DNA from: Symsagittifera roscoffensis
Lineage: Eukaryota > Xenacoelomorpha > Acoela > Convolutidae
Assembly (NCBI RefSeq): GCF_963678635.1
Contig: NC_087062.1
Span: 1,614,001 to 1,678,000, forward strand
Direction: 5' to 3'
Length of the DNA stretch: 64,000 bases
The notes beneath the pieces are model-generated. The model ran no database searches. It had not been told where the DNA came from and saw only the letters and a program-made list of their open reading frames with translations. Within the stretch, counting starts at the first letter, position 1, and every line of letters begins with the position of its first letter. Of the stretch, positions 30,132 through 42,393 are shown one piece after another. The position numbers and the translations under genes are program-made.

Positions 30132-31438
30132 TAGTGCCACAAGGAAGTAAAACACAGTCAACAATTTCAGTTGCGGGACATCAGGTGATCAGGAACCTAA
30201 GTGAACCCTCGAAGTTCACTATGATGCTTTTAAACACATATGCAGATTATCTGAGACAGGTAGAGCCACGCACTGAGTCGAGGGCTGTACGAGCGTTGTT
30301 GACAACGGGTGGCACTCGGACAAAGAAACTCCACGGGCTCTACGTGGAAGCCTATGGACCTTATCAAGTGATGTTGAACGTTGACGGGATAAGTATCTAC
30401 ACTAGTTCCTATTTCACATCAGATGTTGACCAAATGGGGCAGATCTATTTGGGTCAGGAAGAACTTAAGGTCCGTAGAACGGCCATGATGCCATGATGGA
30501 GCAAGATGCAGTACACTTAGGGTACGAAGCAGATGTGACTGCACAACTGCTAGACACCAATGGGAAGAAAGTTGGAGTAACATGACTACTGGATACAGGA
30601 GGAGTGATAAGCGTGGTGCCGAGAAAGACTTTTGAAATAATGGGCTTCACGAGGGAACACGAACCACAGATTGGCTGCCGCCAACCGCGGTGCAATCTAC
30701 GTGACCTGAAGGACACCAATGACGGTCCTTCACATGGGAGGACGTGATCTTTGGATGAGCTTCCTGGTGATTGAGAATTTAGATGACTCAGACCAATTCA
30801 TTCTGAGCCGTGATTTTTTCCGGAGCTTCAATGGTCTTATAAGGATTAGGAACCCGAACCGGAAATATGTTAAGAAAACAAATAATTGAATCATAACAGA
30901 TGAAAACAAGTTACCAATCTTTTTAGATAGAAAGGTAAACCTAAAGCCCGGACAAGCTGTAATAGCAATTTTTAGAATGAGAAATTTATATTCGTTCAGT
31001 GATAGTAAACATGTTTGTTTGGTACCCAATCCAAATAGTCAAAGCTCGGTGATTTTAGGACGGAGTTTTTCCGTAACACGAAACCCAGTGTGCGCCAGTA
31101 AGGTGTTGAACACACTGGACACCACGGTTACAATCCAGCGTGGAAAGAAACTTGGTTACGCTTTGCCGATGAAAACCGACTTTGAGGGGACACAAATCTT
31201 GAAGAGATATAGTGTGAAAGAATGCCCGAATCATGCTGATAAAGATAAATTTTTAAAGAGAGTTGAAGAATATAAGTCTATTAATAAATTTTTTTCATTG
31301 AAACCCGAAACGGATGACGGCTTGTCGAGCTGCTCGAACTTTCCGGAACGCCCCTCGTCATATGAACTTGAATCCGCCAAACCGGTTTTTCCTGAGATAG
31401 AACACTTGAGAAGGAAAATAGGTGAGGGAGATTTTTAA
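30132..31438 (+). pseudogene. Protease and PR-RT connector, copy C
   Basis: Frame 30134-30496, then broken. The active-site D-T-G is at 30592-30600, with a TGA (30583-30585) two codons upstream where copy A has GGA. The conserved words LWMSFLVIENLDDSDQF and RKYVKK follow. Frame 30977-31438 is the connector (LGRSFSVTRNPVC, ELESAKPVFPEIEHL). Confidence 0.8.
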
Positions 31439-32288
31439 TCATTAAGGGCGGTTTTAAATCGGAATGCGGACGTAATTTCAAAACATAAAGCGGACATCGG
31501 TTTCTGCAACTTCGTCGAACACGAAATAGAATTAGAGGAAGACGCCATTCCTCATAGGGAAGGCGCAAGGCGAATGACGCCTCATAAATCGGAAGCGTGC
31601 AGAGCGGAAATAGAAATGTTTTTCCAATACGATATGATAGAACCCTCGAAATCGCCTTGGGCTTGCGGGGTAGTCATGGCCAAGAAGGAGGGGGCAGCTT
31701 AAGTTCTGTTGCGACTTTCGTTACTTCAACGCAGTGACAATAAAAGATGCGTACTCCATACCGTGAATAGGCGAGAGCCTTTCGAAACTTGGTGACGCCA
31801 AGTTCTTCAGCACACTGGACTTGGGTTCAGCCTTCTGGCAGGTCCCTCTGCCGAAGAAGGACAGAGAGAAGACCGGATTCGCATGTGAATTGGGGTTGTA
31901 CCAAAGGAAGAGGATGCCCTTCGGCTTGTGCAACTCAACGGTCACTTTTCAAAGACTGATGGCTCAGGCTTTGACCAGAGTGACAAAGAAGTACGGGAAT
32001 CTTGTGATGTGTTACGTGGATGATGTAGTCATAGCAACACCGACCCTGGAAGACCACATTGATCGGCTCGATGAGGTCTTTGGATGCATGAAAAGAGCAG
32101 GCTTGAAGTGCAAACCATCGAAATGTGAAATCCTTAGGGATTCAATCAAGTACCTGGGAAGAATGGTGCACAGGCATAAAGGGAGGCCGGACCCGGAAGC
32201 AGTAGAAGCTGTGTTGACATGGAAGGCTCAAAGAACGGACACACAGCTCATTAGCTTCCTAGGGTTTGCCAACTATTACAGTTCATAA
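31439..32288 (+). pseudogene. Reverse transcriptase, copy C
   Basis: The fingers part is in broken frames (CNFVEHEIELEEDAI, PSKSPWACGVVMAKKE). The palm frame 31821-32288 has LGSAFWQVPLPKKDREKTGFA, PFGLCNSTVTFQRLM and YVDDVVIATP (about 32017-32028). The frame ends as FLGFANYYSS, where the connection helix is lost by a shift. Confidence 0.85.
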
Positions 32289-32738
32289 AAGGATTTGCAG
32301 ACAAGGTGTATCCGATGCAGAAGCTGATGCGCAATAAAGGGAAAAAGTTCGAAAGGAGCGATGAAGCTCAAATGGCCTTTGAGAACATAAAGCGGGAACT
32401 CTGCGAGGCGCCAGTGCTAGGCATGCCTACTGAAAAGGACATGTATGTTCTTGACACATACTAATCAGTAGTAGCTATCTCGGGAATACTGTATCAGGAG
32501 CAGGAATGGAATGGGAGAACCGTTCTCCGTCCCATTGCATATGGCAGTAAGGTGTTAAGTGACACTGAGATGAAATATGTTGCACCAAAAGCAGAAATGT
32601 TTGCAGTAGTCACATTGTGGAAAAGTTCCGCGCATTCTTGGGGAGCGCTCTCTTTAAGATACGCGTGGACAACAGGGCGTTATCCTGGTTGAAGACATAC
32701 TCGATGGATCTACTCGGAGTTATATCGGAAGGTGGATA
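32289..32738 (+). pseudogene. RNase H, copy C
   Basis: Broken by a stop in the first catalytic strand (VLDTY followed by TAA at 32461-32463) and by a one-base loss near 32615 in the FVEKFRA helix. The remaining words match copy A (WNGRTVLRPIAYGSKVLSD, WTTGRYPG in the wrong phase). No functional domain remains. Confidence 0.75.
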
Positions 32739-34335
32739 GTGAGATTAGATGGCTACCACATGATAATCGAGCACAGGATGCGTGACAAACACCAGAATGC
32801 GGACAGCCTCTGCAAGAAAACCGAGTTATATGAAAGATTGGAACAGAAGCAAGCCAATCAGGCGGAAATTAAGGAAGAATTCTCGTTTCTGGACAAGGAA
32901 ACTAATGAAGCGCTTCCCTTAACGACATGGTTGGACAAGTCTGGGCATCCAATTTCAGGACATCCTGAATTACCTGTAGAGAAAGCAGCCGAGATAATGA
33001 TCCTGTCCAAGAAGGACCCGGTGCCTTTGGATCTGTTGCTACGCTCTAACCTGGTCCATTAGGAACTCTCTCGTATGAACCTAAACAGCCTCTCGTTGCT
33101 GGATAAAACGGTGCAGGTCACTGGGCAAGTGATGCGGATGCTGCGTGAATTGTTGGAGAGAGAAGTGTCTAGAGATGACCCGGAGTGGGCATCAGCCATG
33201 GCATTGCTAACAGTCAGTGAGAAAGTAAAGATTATGCCATCATGACGTCAACACCAAGAAAACAAAAGGGATTGTAGGACTATAGTTCAGCAACTAGTGT
33301 CCTCAATACCCCAGAATGTCTTGAGAAGTACATCATACAAACGAAAAGAACAAGTGAAAGGAACACAAAGGAAAACCGTCACCTTTCAGGATCAGGATCA
33401 GAAAGGCGAAGAGGTTGAACAAAACCTGGAGCAAGAAAAATTTTCTGGGGAGAAGGTCTCTGATGGGAGCAGGCAAGTTTATCGACAAGACCCGGCACAA
33501 AAAAGTTTGTCCGGGGAGTCAGGTGTAGAAGAAAGTATTCAAGGTGAGGAGCAAGACCTGGAGGATAAAATTTTTTCCGGGGAGTTCAGATGGATGAGCA
33601 GAGCGCATAAATCTGACCCCGAAGAAGAAACATGCTCAGCGACAGCTTCTTCCGTTGATGAAAACTCGAGGAATTCAGGAATTGACACTAACTCAGACAA
33701 GAACTCGAGCACAGGATCAGAATTGTCAGAGCTAGCGATCCAGACGTTGCTGGTGGAAACACGAGCAAGAGACCTGACAGAGAGTTACATCAAGACCCTG
33801 ACAGTAATCTTTACCTGCTACATAGCGAAACAGTCTTTGACAACGCAGCGGATGATCTAGAAACAATAGCGGTATCGAAACGATCGATGAATTTGTTGCC
33901 GGAGAAAGAAGTGGTCAGGACTGATCTTCAATCCTTCAGACAAGAGACAGAGCCATTGGCGAAAATTTGGTGCGTGAAGATGGAGAATGACACGCATCAG
34001 CCAGATGAAACGAATAGTCATTTGAGGGTCATGAAAACGTACTTGAAGGCAACATACAGACTCTCAGACCTACTAAGAGCACAGAGAAAAGACCGCATGA
34101 CTAGCAACTTGAAAAGGTGGATTGAACATGGAACACCAGGTAAAGGTGACCTGGAGGAAAACACTAACCGTATCCTGAGTCAGTACTTCAGGCAGCAAGA
34201 GGGAAGGTTATATCTGAACAAGGACAGGATCGTGGCTAGCAAGAGAAAAGAAGAAGACAAAATCCTGTACAAATATAACGTGATAGTGTTGCCGCAACTC
34301 TATCAGACAGATCTTTTATTCAGGTCGCAGATCAT
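32739..34335 (+). pseudogene. RNase H-integrase linker, copy C
   Basis: Frames 32739-33062, 33297-33860 and 33887-34363. The (F/L)SGE word recurs three times (KFSGEKV, SLSGESG, IFSGEFR) in an acidic Gln/Glu-rich context, as in copies A and B. The N-terminal part holds the RNase H C-terminus (MIIEHRMRDKHQNADSL). Confidence 0.65.
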
Positions 34336-34950
34336 ATGGGCCATCAGGGAATCGACAAAGTAGACCAGAAGATCCTGAAGCGCTTTGAGTGGCCTGGAAT
34401 GAAGAAGGCATGCGAAAAGTGGGTAACAGCATGTCTGTCTTGCCAACAGGTGAAGGATCCAAGGAAACTGCGGTTTCCCTTGCACTCGATCGAGTCATCT
34501 GAATTCAATGAAGTGGTGCAGATTGACCACCAGAAAATATGTACGACAGACAGTGGCTATAATCAGGTCTTGGCCCTGATAGACCACTTCACGATGTATG
34601 CAGAGGCCAAGCCCTGTATAGCTGCCTCAGCAGAAGAGACGTGCGATCATCTAATCAATACGTGGATAACGAGACTTGGTTGTCCGATGACCTTTCAATC
34701 GGATAACGGAACAACTTTCGTAGGGGGACTAACGAAAAAGCTCATGAGGCGTTCACATTTGGCTCACGCTCACTCCACGACATACCATCCAAAGACGAAT
34801 GGTTTAGTGGAAAGGCAAAATCGAACGTTAGTATCGATGCTGAGGATATATTGTTCCAGGTACATGACCGATTGGGACAGATACCTTCCACAGGTGATGG
34901 GAGCTTACAACAGCACCAACACTCCACCACTGGAGTTAGTACACATATGA
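34336..34950 (+). pseudogene. Integrase core, copy C
   Basis: 204 residues: MGHQGIDKV (second His of the finger), ACLSCQQ, VVQIDHQ (first Asp), FQSDNGTTF (second Asp), and HPKTNGLVERQNR (Glu, 35 residues after the second Asp). All three catalytic residues are present in one frame. The first His of the finger lies in the preceding frame. Confidence 0.85.
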
Positions 34951-35979
34951 TGTTAACCAGACACGAAAAGTCTTTGCCGTTGACTTTCTTTTACCCAGAG
35001 TATGAGGTGAAGAAAACATCACCACAAGTCTACGTGAGGGATGTGATTAGACGTCAACAAGAAATGAACGACATGTGTAGACGGAACACTCAGCAGGCAC
35101 AGGCAAGGCAGAGGAAAAGATTCGATAAAAAGCAGCTGGTGCAAAAGCTTACTCGGTAGGAGACTACGTATGGGTATTTAAAAACGTTATACTACCGAAA
35201 GGAACGAAAAAGCTCCTAAAGAATTGGAAAGGACCCTTCATGGTTACGGAATTGCACCAGGAGGGACGTTTATATAGACTGAGTACTGGTCGAGCCGCTC
35301 ACTACGAGAACATTAAGCCACAAAACCGATCGACAGAAGACTGGTTTATACCTGCAGACATGTAAGAGGGTGATTATCTGATGATGGACTCTGCTTGTGA
35401 GGTCAATGAGATGGGCACCAGGAAAAACAATGATGGGAATGAGGTCGTAGAGGAAGGGTCAAGTCCACCACTGGACCTGGATCCCAATTAGGTGATTGAA
35501 GCATATGAAGAAACCTTACCCTACGCAGAAGAGGACTGGCAAGACCCCGAACAGATGGATATCCCAACGAATTTGGAACCAGATCATCCGTTTACCATAC
35601 AGACTCGACAGAGTGACAGGACAAGATTCACGAAGAAGTACAATCCTTACGGAGATGACTTCGTAGTGGACAGAATTGATCTGAAGAAGATAGTAGAGAA
35701 GAATTGATGGGTCTACAAGAAATAGCCGTGTCGCAAGACATCGACATAGTCGACAACCGCGACGAGGAGTGGATCGATGACCGGTCCAAGTCCGAGGTAG
35801 AATTCGACGACGAGCAACAGCAATCCTATGAACAAGACTTAACCAATCTGCGTGTTTTGGAAAGGCTGAACGAGATGACGTCGGACCCAAAGGAGACCAG
35901 CGTCAAGATTCAAGATGTAGACCGTGAGAGCATGAAAAACACAAAAACCGAAAGGGATGATCCTTCCTGGGCTGCCTAG
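34951..35979 (+). pseudogene. Integrase C-terminal module and acidic tail, copy C
   Basis: After NTQQAQARQRKRFDKK the GPF module is in another frame (LKNWKGPFMVTEL, about 35215-35250). The acidic tail follows in frames 35492-35707 and 35704-35979 (EETLPYAEEDWQDP, EEWIDDRSKSEVEFDDEQQ). Several stops. Confidence 0.7.
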
Positions 35980-36840
35980 AAAGGGCAATTACTCATTCCT
36001 GCAACCAAACTCGATTTAATATCCGGTATGCGGTCGACGGGGACGTCGATGGATATTTTTGTCCGGGGAGTGGGGTAGAACTTACCCACACTGAAAATTT
36101 ATGAATAAAAAAAATTAAGAATAGCAAGACAGACAGGTGATCTATAAGCAGAAATAGGCGAGGACCGGACATAGGGAGAGTAGTTGATTCGTATTTTAAC
36201 TTTCCAAATGAGTACTCAAGTAGCATAATATTGACAGATTGCGAAAATTTATTGACACTCACTGAAAACTTATTAATAAAAAAAATTAAGAATAGCAAGA
36301 CAGACAGCTGATCTAGAAGCAGAAATAGGCGAGGACCGGACATAGGGAGAGTAGTTGATTCGTATTTTAACTTTCCAAATGAGTACTCAAGTAGCATAAT
36401 ATTGACAGATAGCAATTTTATACTCCCAAATAGAACATGTGCGATAGCGATCACAGCGGACATGAGTTTTAAGACAGCGTTAGCAGCTGATTTTATGAGA
36501 GAATATAAAACATAGAATTCCTTTGGAAGCAAAGACCAGGAATAGGAGGCGTAGCAGCCTTGCCTCCTGCGGCGTCGCAGATACCGGAAAAGTATCTATG
36601 CTTCTTGGTGACGTGCGCGACGGAGAAGCAGCATGTGGACCCGGAAAACCTGGTCTTGTCCTTGACGAGACTGAGAGACTTCCTTGTGGAGAGGGAAGTG
36701 AAGGAACTCTCGCTTCCAGTGTACGACCCGAACTGAGGACGACTGCATCCACGGGAGCTGTGTGCACTGATACACGTAATCTTTTCTGATACTAACATAC
36801 AGGTATATTTACATAAGAAATACTATTTGAGTATAGGCTG
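35980..36840 (+). pseudogene. Macro-like domain remnants with a tandem repeat, copy C
   Basis: At 36425-36510 the words CAIAITADMSFKTALAADF are readable. The C-terminal half, homologous to 15303-15584, is out of frame with itself in several places. Upstream, about 150 bases are repeated with an offset of about 170 (listed separately). Dead. Confidence 0.6.
36089..36411 (+). repeat. Tandem duplication of about 150 bp in copy C
   Basis: The two stretches, about 36089-36239 and 36259-36411, both contain ACTGAAAA(T/C)TTAT, AGAATAGCAAGACAGACAG, AGGCGAGGACCGGACATAGG and AATGAGTACTCAAGTAGC. Between them lie about 20 unrelated bases. It interrupts the region before the macro-like domain and is not seen in copies A or B. 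Confidence 0.9.
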
Positions 36841-37149
36841 AGCTTAGGTTGCATGCAGGAAGGTGTCATGCTAAGTGTGTTGTGTGTGATATGTGATATG
36901 TTATATATTGTGTGTTTTTTTATTAAGACCCTGGGAGGAAGGGATTAGTGACCATGAATAACCGAATGTCGATCTTCGGAATAGATTCAAAGTTTTTATT
37001 TGACTCTTTTAAATAATTTTTAATACAAAATTAAATTAATGCTAACAAATGTGATATTCGTGACCTCTTTTCTAGATCCTGATTGATCGTTTAATTGTTC
37101 ACCTGATTCCAATTATTCAAACTGATAATAGAATCGAATCTAAAAGAAG
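36841..37149 (+). other. Untranslated gap between pol and ORF2, copy C
   Basis: No open frame; rich in TGTGTG/ATATG runs. Contains TAGTGACCATGAA (36946-36958) just after a purine-rich GGGAGGAAGGGA run. The equivalent positions in copies A and B carry the same word. Confidence 0.6.
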
Positions 37150-37917
37150 ATGGACAATTTTGACTTGAACGGACCGATCGACCTGAGAGAGGCGTGCGTA
37201 AGACCGATGATAGATGCGATCGATCGTCGGCTGATGGATCAAGACTTCGCTCTGGAGGACCCAGAGGTAGTCATGTTGGTGGCCCCCTTAATAAACATCT
37301 TGGGGCATGATAACCGTGGGGACCGCCCCACGGAAGCCTTATTGATGGCAGCATATAGAGAAAGAGGAGTACTTGACCGCCCGAACATGAGGGTAATGAG
37401 GTACAGAAACGGTGCTCTCTCAGGAAGTGACTTGGCGAACGAGCCTGGATTGGGAAGTTCCAGGACCTATTAACCAGGTGAGATGCCTCTGCCAACCAAG
37501 CCTAGATCTGGTCTGAGAAGAATGCATCAGGAGATGAATAGAGAGGCTGCCTCGTCTTGTTTACAACTGAGAGCAGCTGTGCCACCAAAGAGGTCGAGAG
37601 TAGAAGAGGAAGTTCAGACGAACGAGACCATGCAAGATGTCAACGAAACGTTAGAAGAACTGGAGAAGGTCAGAAAGGAGCTGGATGAAATGACCAAAAC
37701 CATGCTCAGTACGGAAAACGACAGAGACATGTGGAAAAGACTGTTTGAAGATTGCAGTAAGAAACAGGGTCAGGAAATGGAACGCTTGAGGCAGGAATAT
37801 AAAGAGCGATCGGAACGGCTGGCGTTGACGACGGCAGTGCAAAAAGTGATATCTGCAAGGAATGTTCCTCGTGGGCAGTCCCCGATGGAGGTCCTGACGC
37901 CTCGCGAACTAAGTTAG
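37150..37917 (+). pseudogene. ORF2 N-terminal segment, copy C
   Basis: Starts MDNFDLNGPIDL, which supports the ORF2 start chosen for copies A and B. TAA (37471-37473) replaces the Gln codon of the YQPGEMPL word and splits it into frames 37150-37473 and 37483-37917. A coiled coil (LEELEKVRKELDEMTKT) is followed by the RGQSPMEVLTPRE word. Confidence 0.7.
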
Positions 37918-38880
37918 ACAACGGAGGTGCGACCCCCAACTACGACAGGGAGAGTAACAATTCTGGACCCGAGTGACCCCCTAGGTGACCCAGTCGTGGA
38001 GCAAACAGTGAGAAAATTGATAGAAACAGCTGATTGGTCGCTAATAGGAATGCGCCAGATTCCGGGATGACTGCACCCTATGGAACAATAGATGATACGG
38101 GCAGAGTACAACTCTCATAAGAGACGATGACGAGAACGGCAGTTAGTGATACAACGTTACCAACAAAAAGCTCTAAGGTCCCAGACAGGAAAAAACGAGA
38201 AATGCCGATGAAGAAAGTGTCCCGAGTGATTGACGTGCAGTAGAACAACCAGGTGAAGAATAACTTCACAGGAGTTCCGGACACGGATCTGCGAGCCTGC
38301 TTCAATCGATTGACTTGGAGCGCAGCAGTAAACCTGCAGCAACCGCCACTTGGGACATCACATCTGATACTGGGTGACAGCTTGGTGAGAATACTCCAGA
38401 ACCTGAGGACCTCGTAGATCACTACGGTGACGGCCTTTGGAGGTGCCACGATAGCCCAGCTATATCGAATGGTGGAGCTAATGAACCCAGGAAGAATCCC
38501 TAACATAATGATCCTAATAGCGACAAACAATGTGTCCAGAGGTTCAGATGAGGAAGAGGCACAATGGGAATTGATGATGGTGTGCCTATTCACTACTCTC
38601 TGGCAGAAATTCAAGTACGCGGTACTGACCGTATGCACTGAACCAATGAGCACAAAAACTTTGACATTGACACGAAGAAGATATATTGAAGGAGTCATCA
38701 GGTGTAACAACATACTGAGAAATCTGGCAAGTCGGAATGCTGGACGGATGAACCTTATGGACAATGAACACGAGTTGAGAGCTATGGATCAGGTCAGATT
38801 AACCACCGATGGGATCCACTTTGTTAGTGTCGAAGGACAAATCTGGATGAAACAAGTCTTCCTGGAGCGACTGATTAAAA
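37918..38880 (+). pseudogene. SGNH hydrolase domain, copy C
   Basis: Block I LGDSL at 38370-38384 (Ser codon 38379-38381). Block II AFGGATIAQL is in frame 38427-39062. Block III reads IATNN, so the block Gly has become Ala. Block V DGIHF is at about 38808-38822. Stops lie between blocks I and II (38416-38418). It supports the domain assignment but is inactive. Confidence 0.7.
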
Positions 38881-39990
38881 TGGAAGTCGAGCTCTTCGAC
38901 ACGGGAGTGCTAAAGAAGGAAGAAACAACGAACGAGCCGGCAATTTCAACCTTCGTGCCCCTCAACTTAGAAACACGTTTGGGAACGGTCACAGCCATGA
39001 CATACAGGCCGCAAATCTCTAGCAAGCCAGGGCAAAGGACAGATGAACAGGATCGATTGTGAGAAGCGCCGATAAGAAGAACCATTCATCCAATACGAAA
39101 GTTAGGACCTGTCAATTCGACCGTGGAGATGACAAGCACCTCGACATCAGAGACAAGATCAGAGACGACGAGTACCAGCCGAGAGGAGCGACGACCAGAA
39201 AGGAACTCTTTGATGTGGTCGAGGCCCATACTTTCTCCCTGGCATATATACAAACAGGACCTGATGAAATTGAACCTTCAGACAGTAAGATTTGCAGCGG
39301 ATGCCATGAGGATGCTGAACGGTGCAAGGTTATTGGTCAGCGGATTGTACTCGATAACAGGAGTGGACTGGTTGATAGCGGCTGGCATAAACTTCAGTTC
39401 AACAACCGCCTTAAGATTCGCCGATTTAGAGGAACTGCCCTCAAACAATACAATGGGTCCAGTAAATGCAAGATCTTGATGTGAAACTGAATCATGATAA
39501 AGGAAAACGAGAAGAAAGGCCCGGAAGATTCTTGACAACGAAGGCACCGATAGGACAACACGTGAAAACGTTCAGGCAGATACGAGCACCCCCAGGTCAC
39601 GTAATAGAAAGAGCGTACCCGAAACAAGTGGCTCAAGAAGGCGAAGTTCAGAGGTATGGTGGATTGAAGGCAAATAGGAAGGACGAGACCATCTTTGCAG
39701 CGCATGACAAAGCAGAAATGAGGAAAGCAAAGATTATGATAGTCGCGAACTCAGAAATTGTATATACCTCCAAGTCTCTGTTTTGGCCACATGTTATAAT
39801 GTTGGCAGCGGTCGACCTGGACCTAATGCAGTCGGTGTCCATGGAAATTGGGGTACAACGACAGACGGAGATGAACCCAATCACAATCGAATGACCATCT
39901 ACTCAGTAGGAGCTTCTTGATGAGACTCAGAGAGCCTACGGCAGCCAAAGACGCTGTATGGCCAGCTCTAAAGGATATCCTCGAATCAAT
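38881..39990 (+). pseudogene. ORF2 segments after the SGNH domain, copy C
   Basis: Frames 39123-39479 and 39466-39894 carry the Ser/Arg-rich link, the PWHIYKQDLMKLNLQT module and the second GxN-like region (FWPHVIMLAAVDLDL, then NPITIE and a stop, where copy A reads FAGINHY). Collinear with 12200-13230 of copy A. Confidence 0.6.
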
Positions 39991-41100
39991 GGGTGAAGAG
40001 GTGGACACCCTGAAAGAAGGTGCCTTCACCAAGATAACACCGAAAGCCGTTTATGCACATCTCCCGGATGGACTGAAGTTTGTATACGCGATGGTGGCGT
40101 TGCTCTCGGAAGGGAAATATGATGTGATCATATCTGCCCCAAATCGCGGAACAGAGATGGAGAACCTAACACCACTTAGGACAGAATTACCTGCGGTGTG
40201 GTCCGACATCTCGAATGCGATTCGAGGATTCAAGAACCACTCACTACACATGTTAGTGTTAGACGAAGTACTGGGGTTGGAACTGTCCAACTTCAGCCGA
40301 CAATTTAAACTGAAGCCAGGAAACGACGATGACCACCGAGTAATTGTAGCGATGTCGAACGACTTATGATTCCGAGGAATGGAAGTAAAGGAGGAAGGAG
40401 AAAGAAGGAAAAATTCGAAGGAGACGAGAGCTCACTTGGAAGCGATAGTCCTGAGAACGAAACCACAGGCTAACAAGTGGCTGCGCTTTCGAGCGAGGCC
40501 CAGTGATGATCAGGAAAATCCATTCCTACCTGAAGAAAGAGGTAAACCTGGCCGAAAACGCTGAAGAGAAGTCACGCGAGTTCGTAAACAGAGTGTGCCA
40601 AATTACCTTGGAAGCTTTTTGGACACAGAATGTGAAGAGACAAGAAGGCTTTGATCCGACTGACAGCATGCTGGAAGGGTTAGGAGCCGGATGGACCGCG
40701 TCCTCCTTGGCGAACGTTTACCCATCGCTTTCTCGATACCCGATAAATGGATTCTTCCAAGCAGTCGTAGAAGCATAAATCATTGAATTACTAGCACTGT
40801 TCGTGACCCTTGGAACAGAGAATTTCGTGAGAGGACCAGAAATACTGCTCACTGAAGGAGTGCAGCATTTTCGATTAGATGGACTTCTAACTTTAATTGC
40901 TAATACACACGGAAACTTGGGAGGATTGATGAATCTGACACGCTACCCGGAGCAGATTAGGGAGAACGTGAGGAGATTTGACGTGAAGTGACCCACGTAT
41001 TCGTGGACTAAGATAAGAGTTTTGCGACATACACTTATCCAATACCTACTGCAGCAGAATCGCTTTGGAACAGGAGAGGATGAAACGATTCAGTGGGAGG
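39991..41100 (+). pseudogene. ORF2 middle segments, copy C
   Basis: Frames 39917-40369, 40379-40564, 40503-40778 and 40803-40991. They provide words missing from copy A because of its frameshift near 12110, such as AHLPDGLKFVYAMVALLSEG and YDVIISAPNR. The rest matches 11000-11950 of copy A. No domain recognised. Confidence 0.6.
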
Positions 41101-42393
41101 AAGATGTGCGACGTCATGCTGGGGGCATGCCCCTGCTAACTGACCTGAGCTTAGCTATGAGGACCGACCCCTTAGCCTTGATCTGAGGAGCCCTGGAGTT
41201 CGTGAGAGTGATATACGGTCCGGCAGTCACGTCTGCGTTCCCTGCCGTTAAGGTGGAGGCTTACAGGAGGTCGGTGTTGCACCTGAACCTCATATCAGCA
41301 GTGGACGGAAGTGCAATTAACTGGTGTGAACTAATTGATGAGTGAGGACTTGTTTTTCGCGAAGATATCAGAGCCGGACAAGAGCGTCATAAACTTTGAT
41401 GATCACTTCGGAGACTGTATGGGAGAAGTGGATAGAGGGCACATCGTGGTATTCCCGAAGCTCTGGATTCTAAGGCCCTACGATAAGACAAATGGCGAAT
41501 TCACAAGAATTCCTCGACTGACTGCAGCATATCATAAAATGAGAGAAGAAACGAAAGGCTGGGTGACTACAAGAAATTGCCAGAAGAGATCGCTGAATTT
41601 TCTTTGATTAGAAGGATGTTGCTCGGAGCAGACTCCGTAGTACAAACCCCCAGGTTGAGAGCCTTTGAAACTAATGAAAGGAGGGTGGCAAAATTCTCCG
41701 AGACGATGGACCCGTGCTTTGTGGGCAGAAACGCCGCACTGCTGCAGTATACGCAGTTTACCTACACGGATGAAACAACGAGGAGACGAATGAGCAATAC
41801 AGCGACTCCGAAGCCGGGACGATTTGACGAGGAGTGGGCGAAACTGGATCTAGCGCCTATGATCATGAGAGGCAAGGCTGACTTACCAGAAGCCTCCCTA
41901 ATCTTAACGAGTGTAAAACCAGAGTAATAGAACCATGCTAGCACCCTTTGGCTGTGAAGAAGTCAGGGTAGTTCACGGAGAGGAGGAAGATCAGTCAGCT
42001 GGCAGGCTAGTTGTACCGAAATTTCCAGATGGAGCAAGGGATGAAGAGCAAGAGCCCTCAGATTCAGGAAAAGATCCAAAACGAGACGATGGACAGAAAC
42101 GAAGACGTCAATCGGAAGAGCCTATGCAACAGGATCCCGATCGGGCTGAGACGGAGGACGATAAGGCTTCAACAGGAGGGATGTCCAGCCTGGACTTCAA
42201 CTTCCTCAGTGAATTCCTCAGTGACAACACGTTGGAAGCGACGACTGAGCCGGCAGACGAGGGAACTTCCACGCTGGAAACACCATCGGCCTTCATGGAA
42301 AGGAACCGGAACTTGCCGGAGAGCAGCTCTCCGAGCAATTCTAAAAACACCGAAAAGAAATTTTCAATGGAATCACCAAGAGTAGAAGAATAG
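41101..42393 (+). pseudogene. ORF2 helical and acidic segments, copy C
   Basis: Frames 41335-41607, 41577-41927 and 41935-42393 correspond to 9700-10990 of copy A. The acidic part (EEEDQSAGRL, SEEPMQQDPDRAETEDD) is kept. A short deletion with a TGA lies near 41180-41190. Confidence 0.6.
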
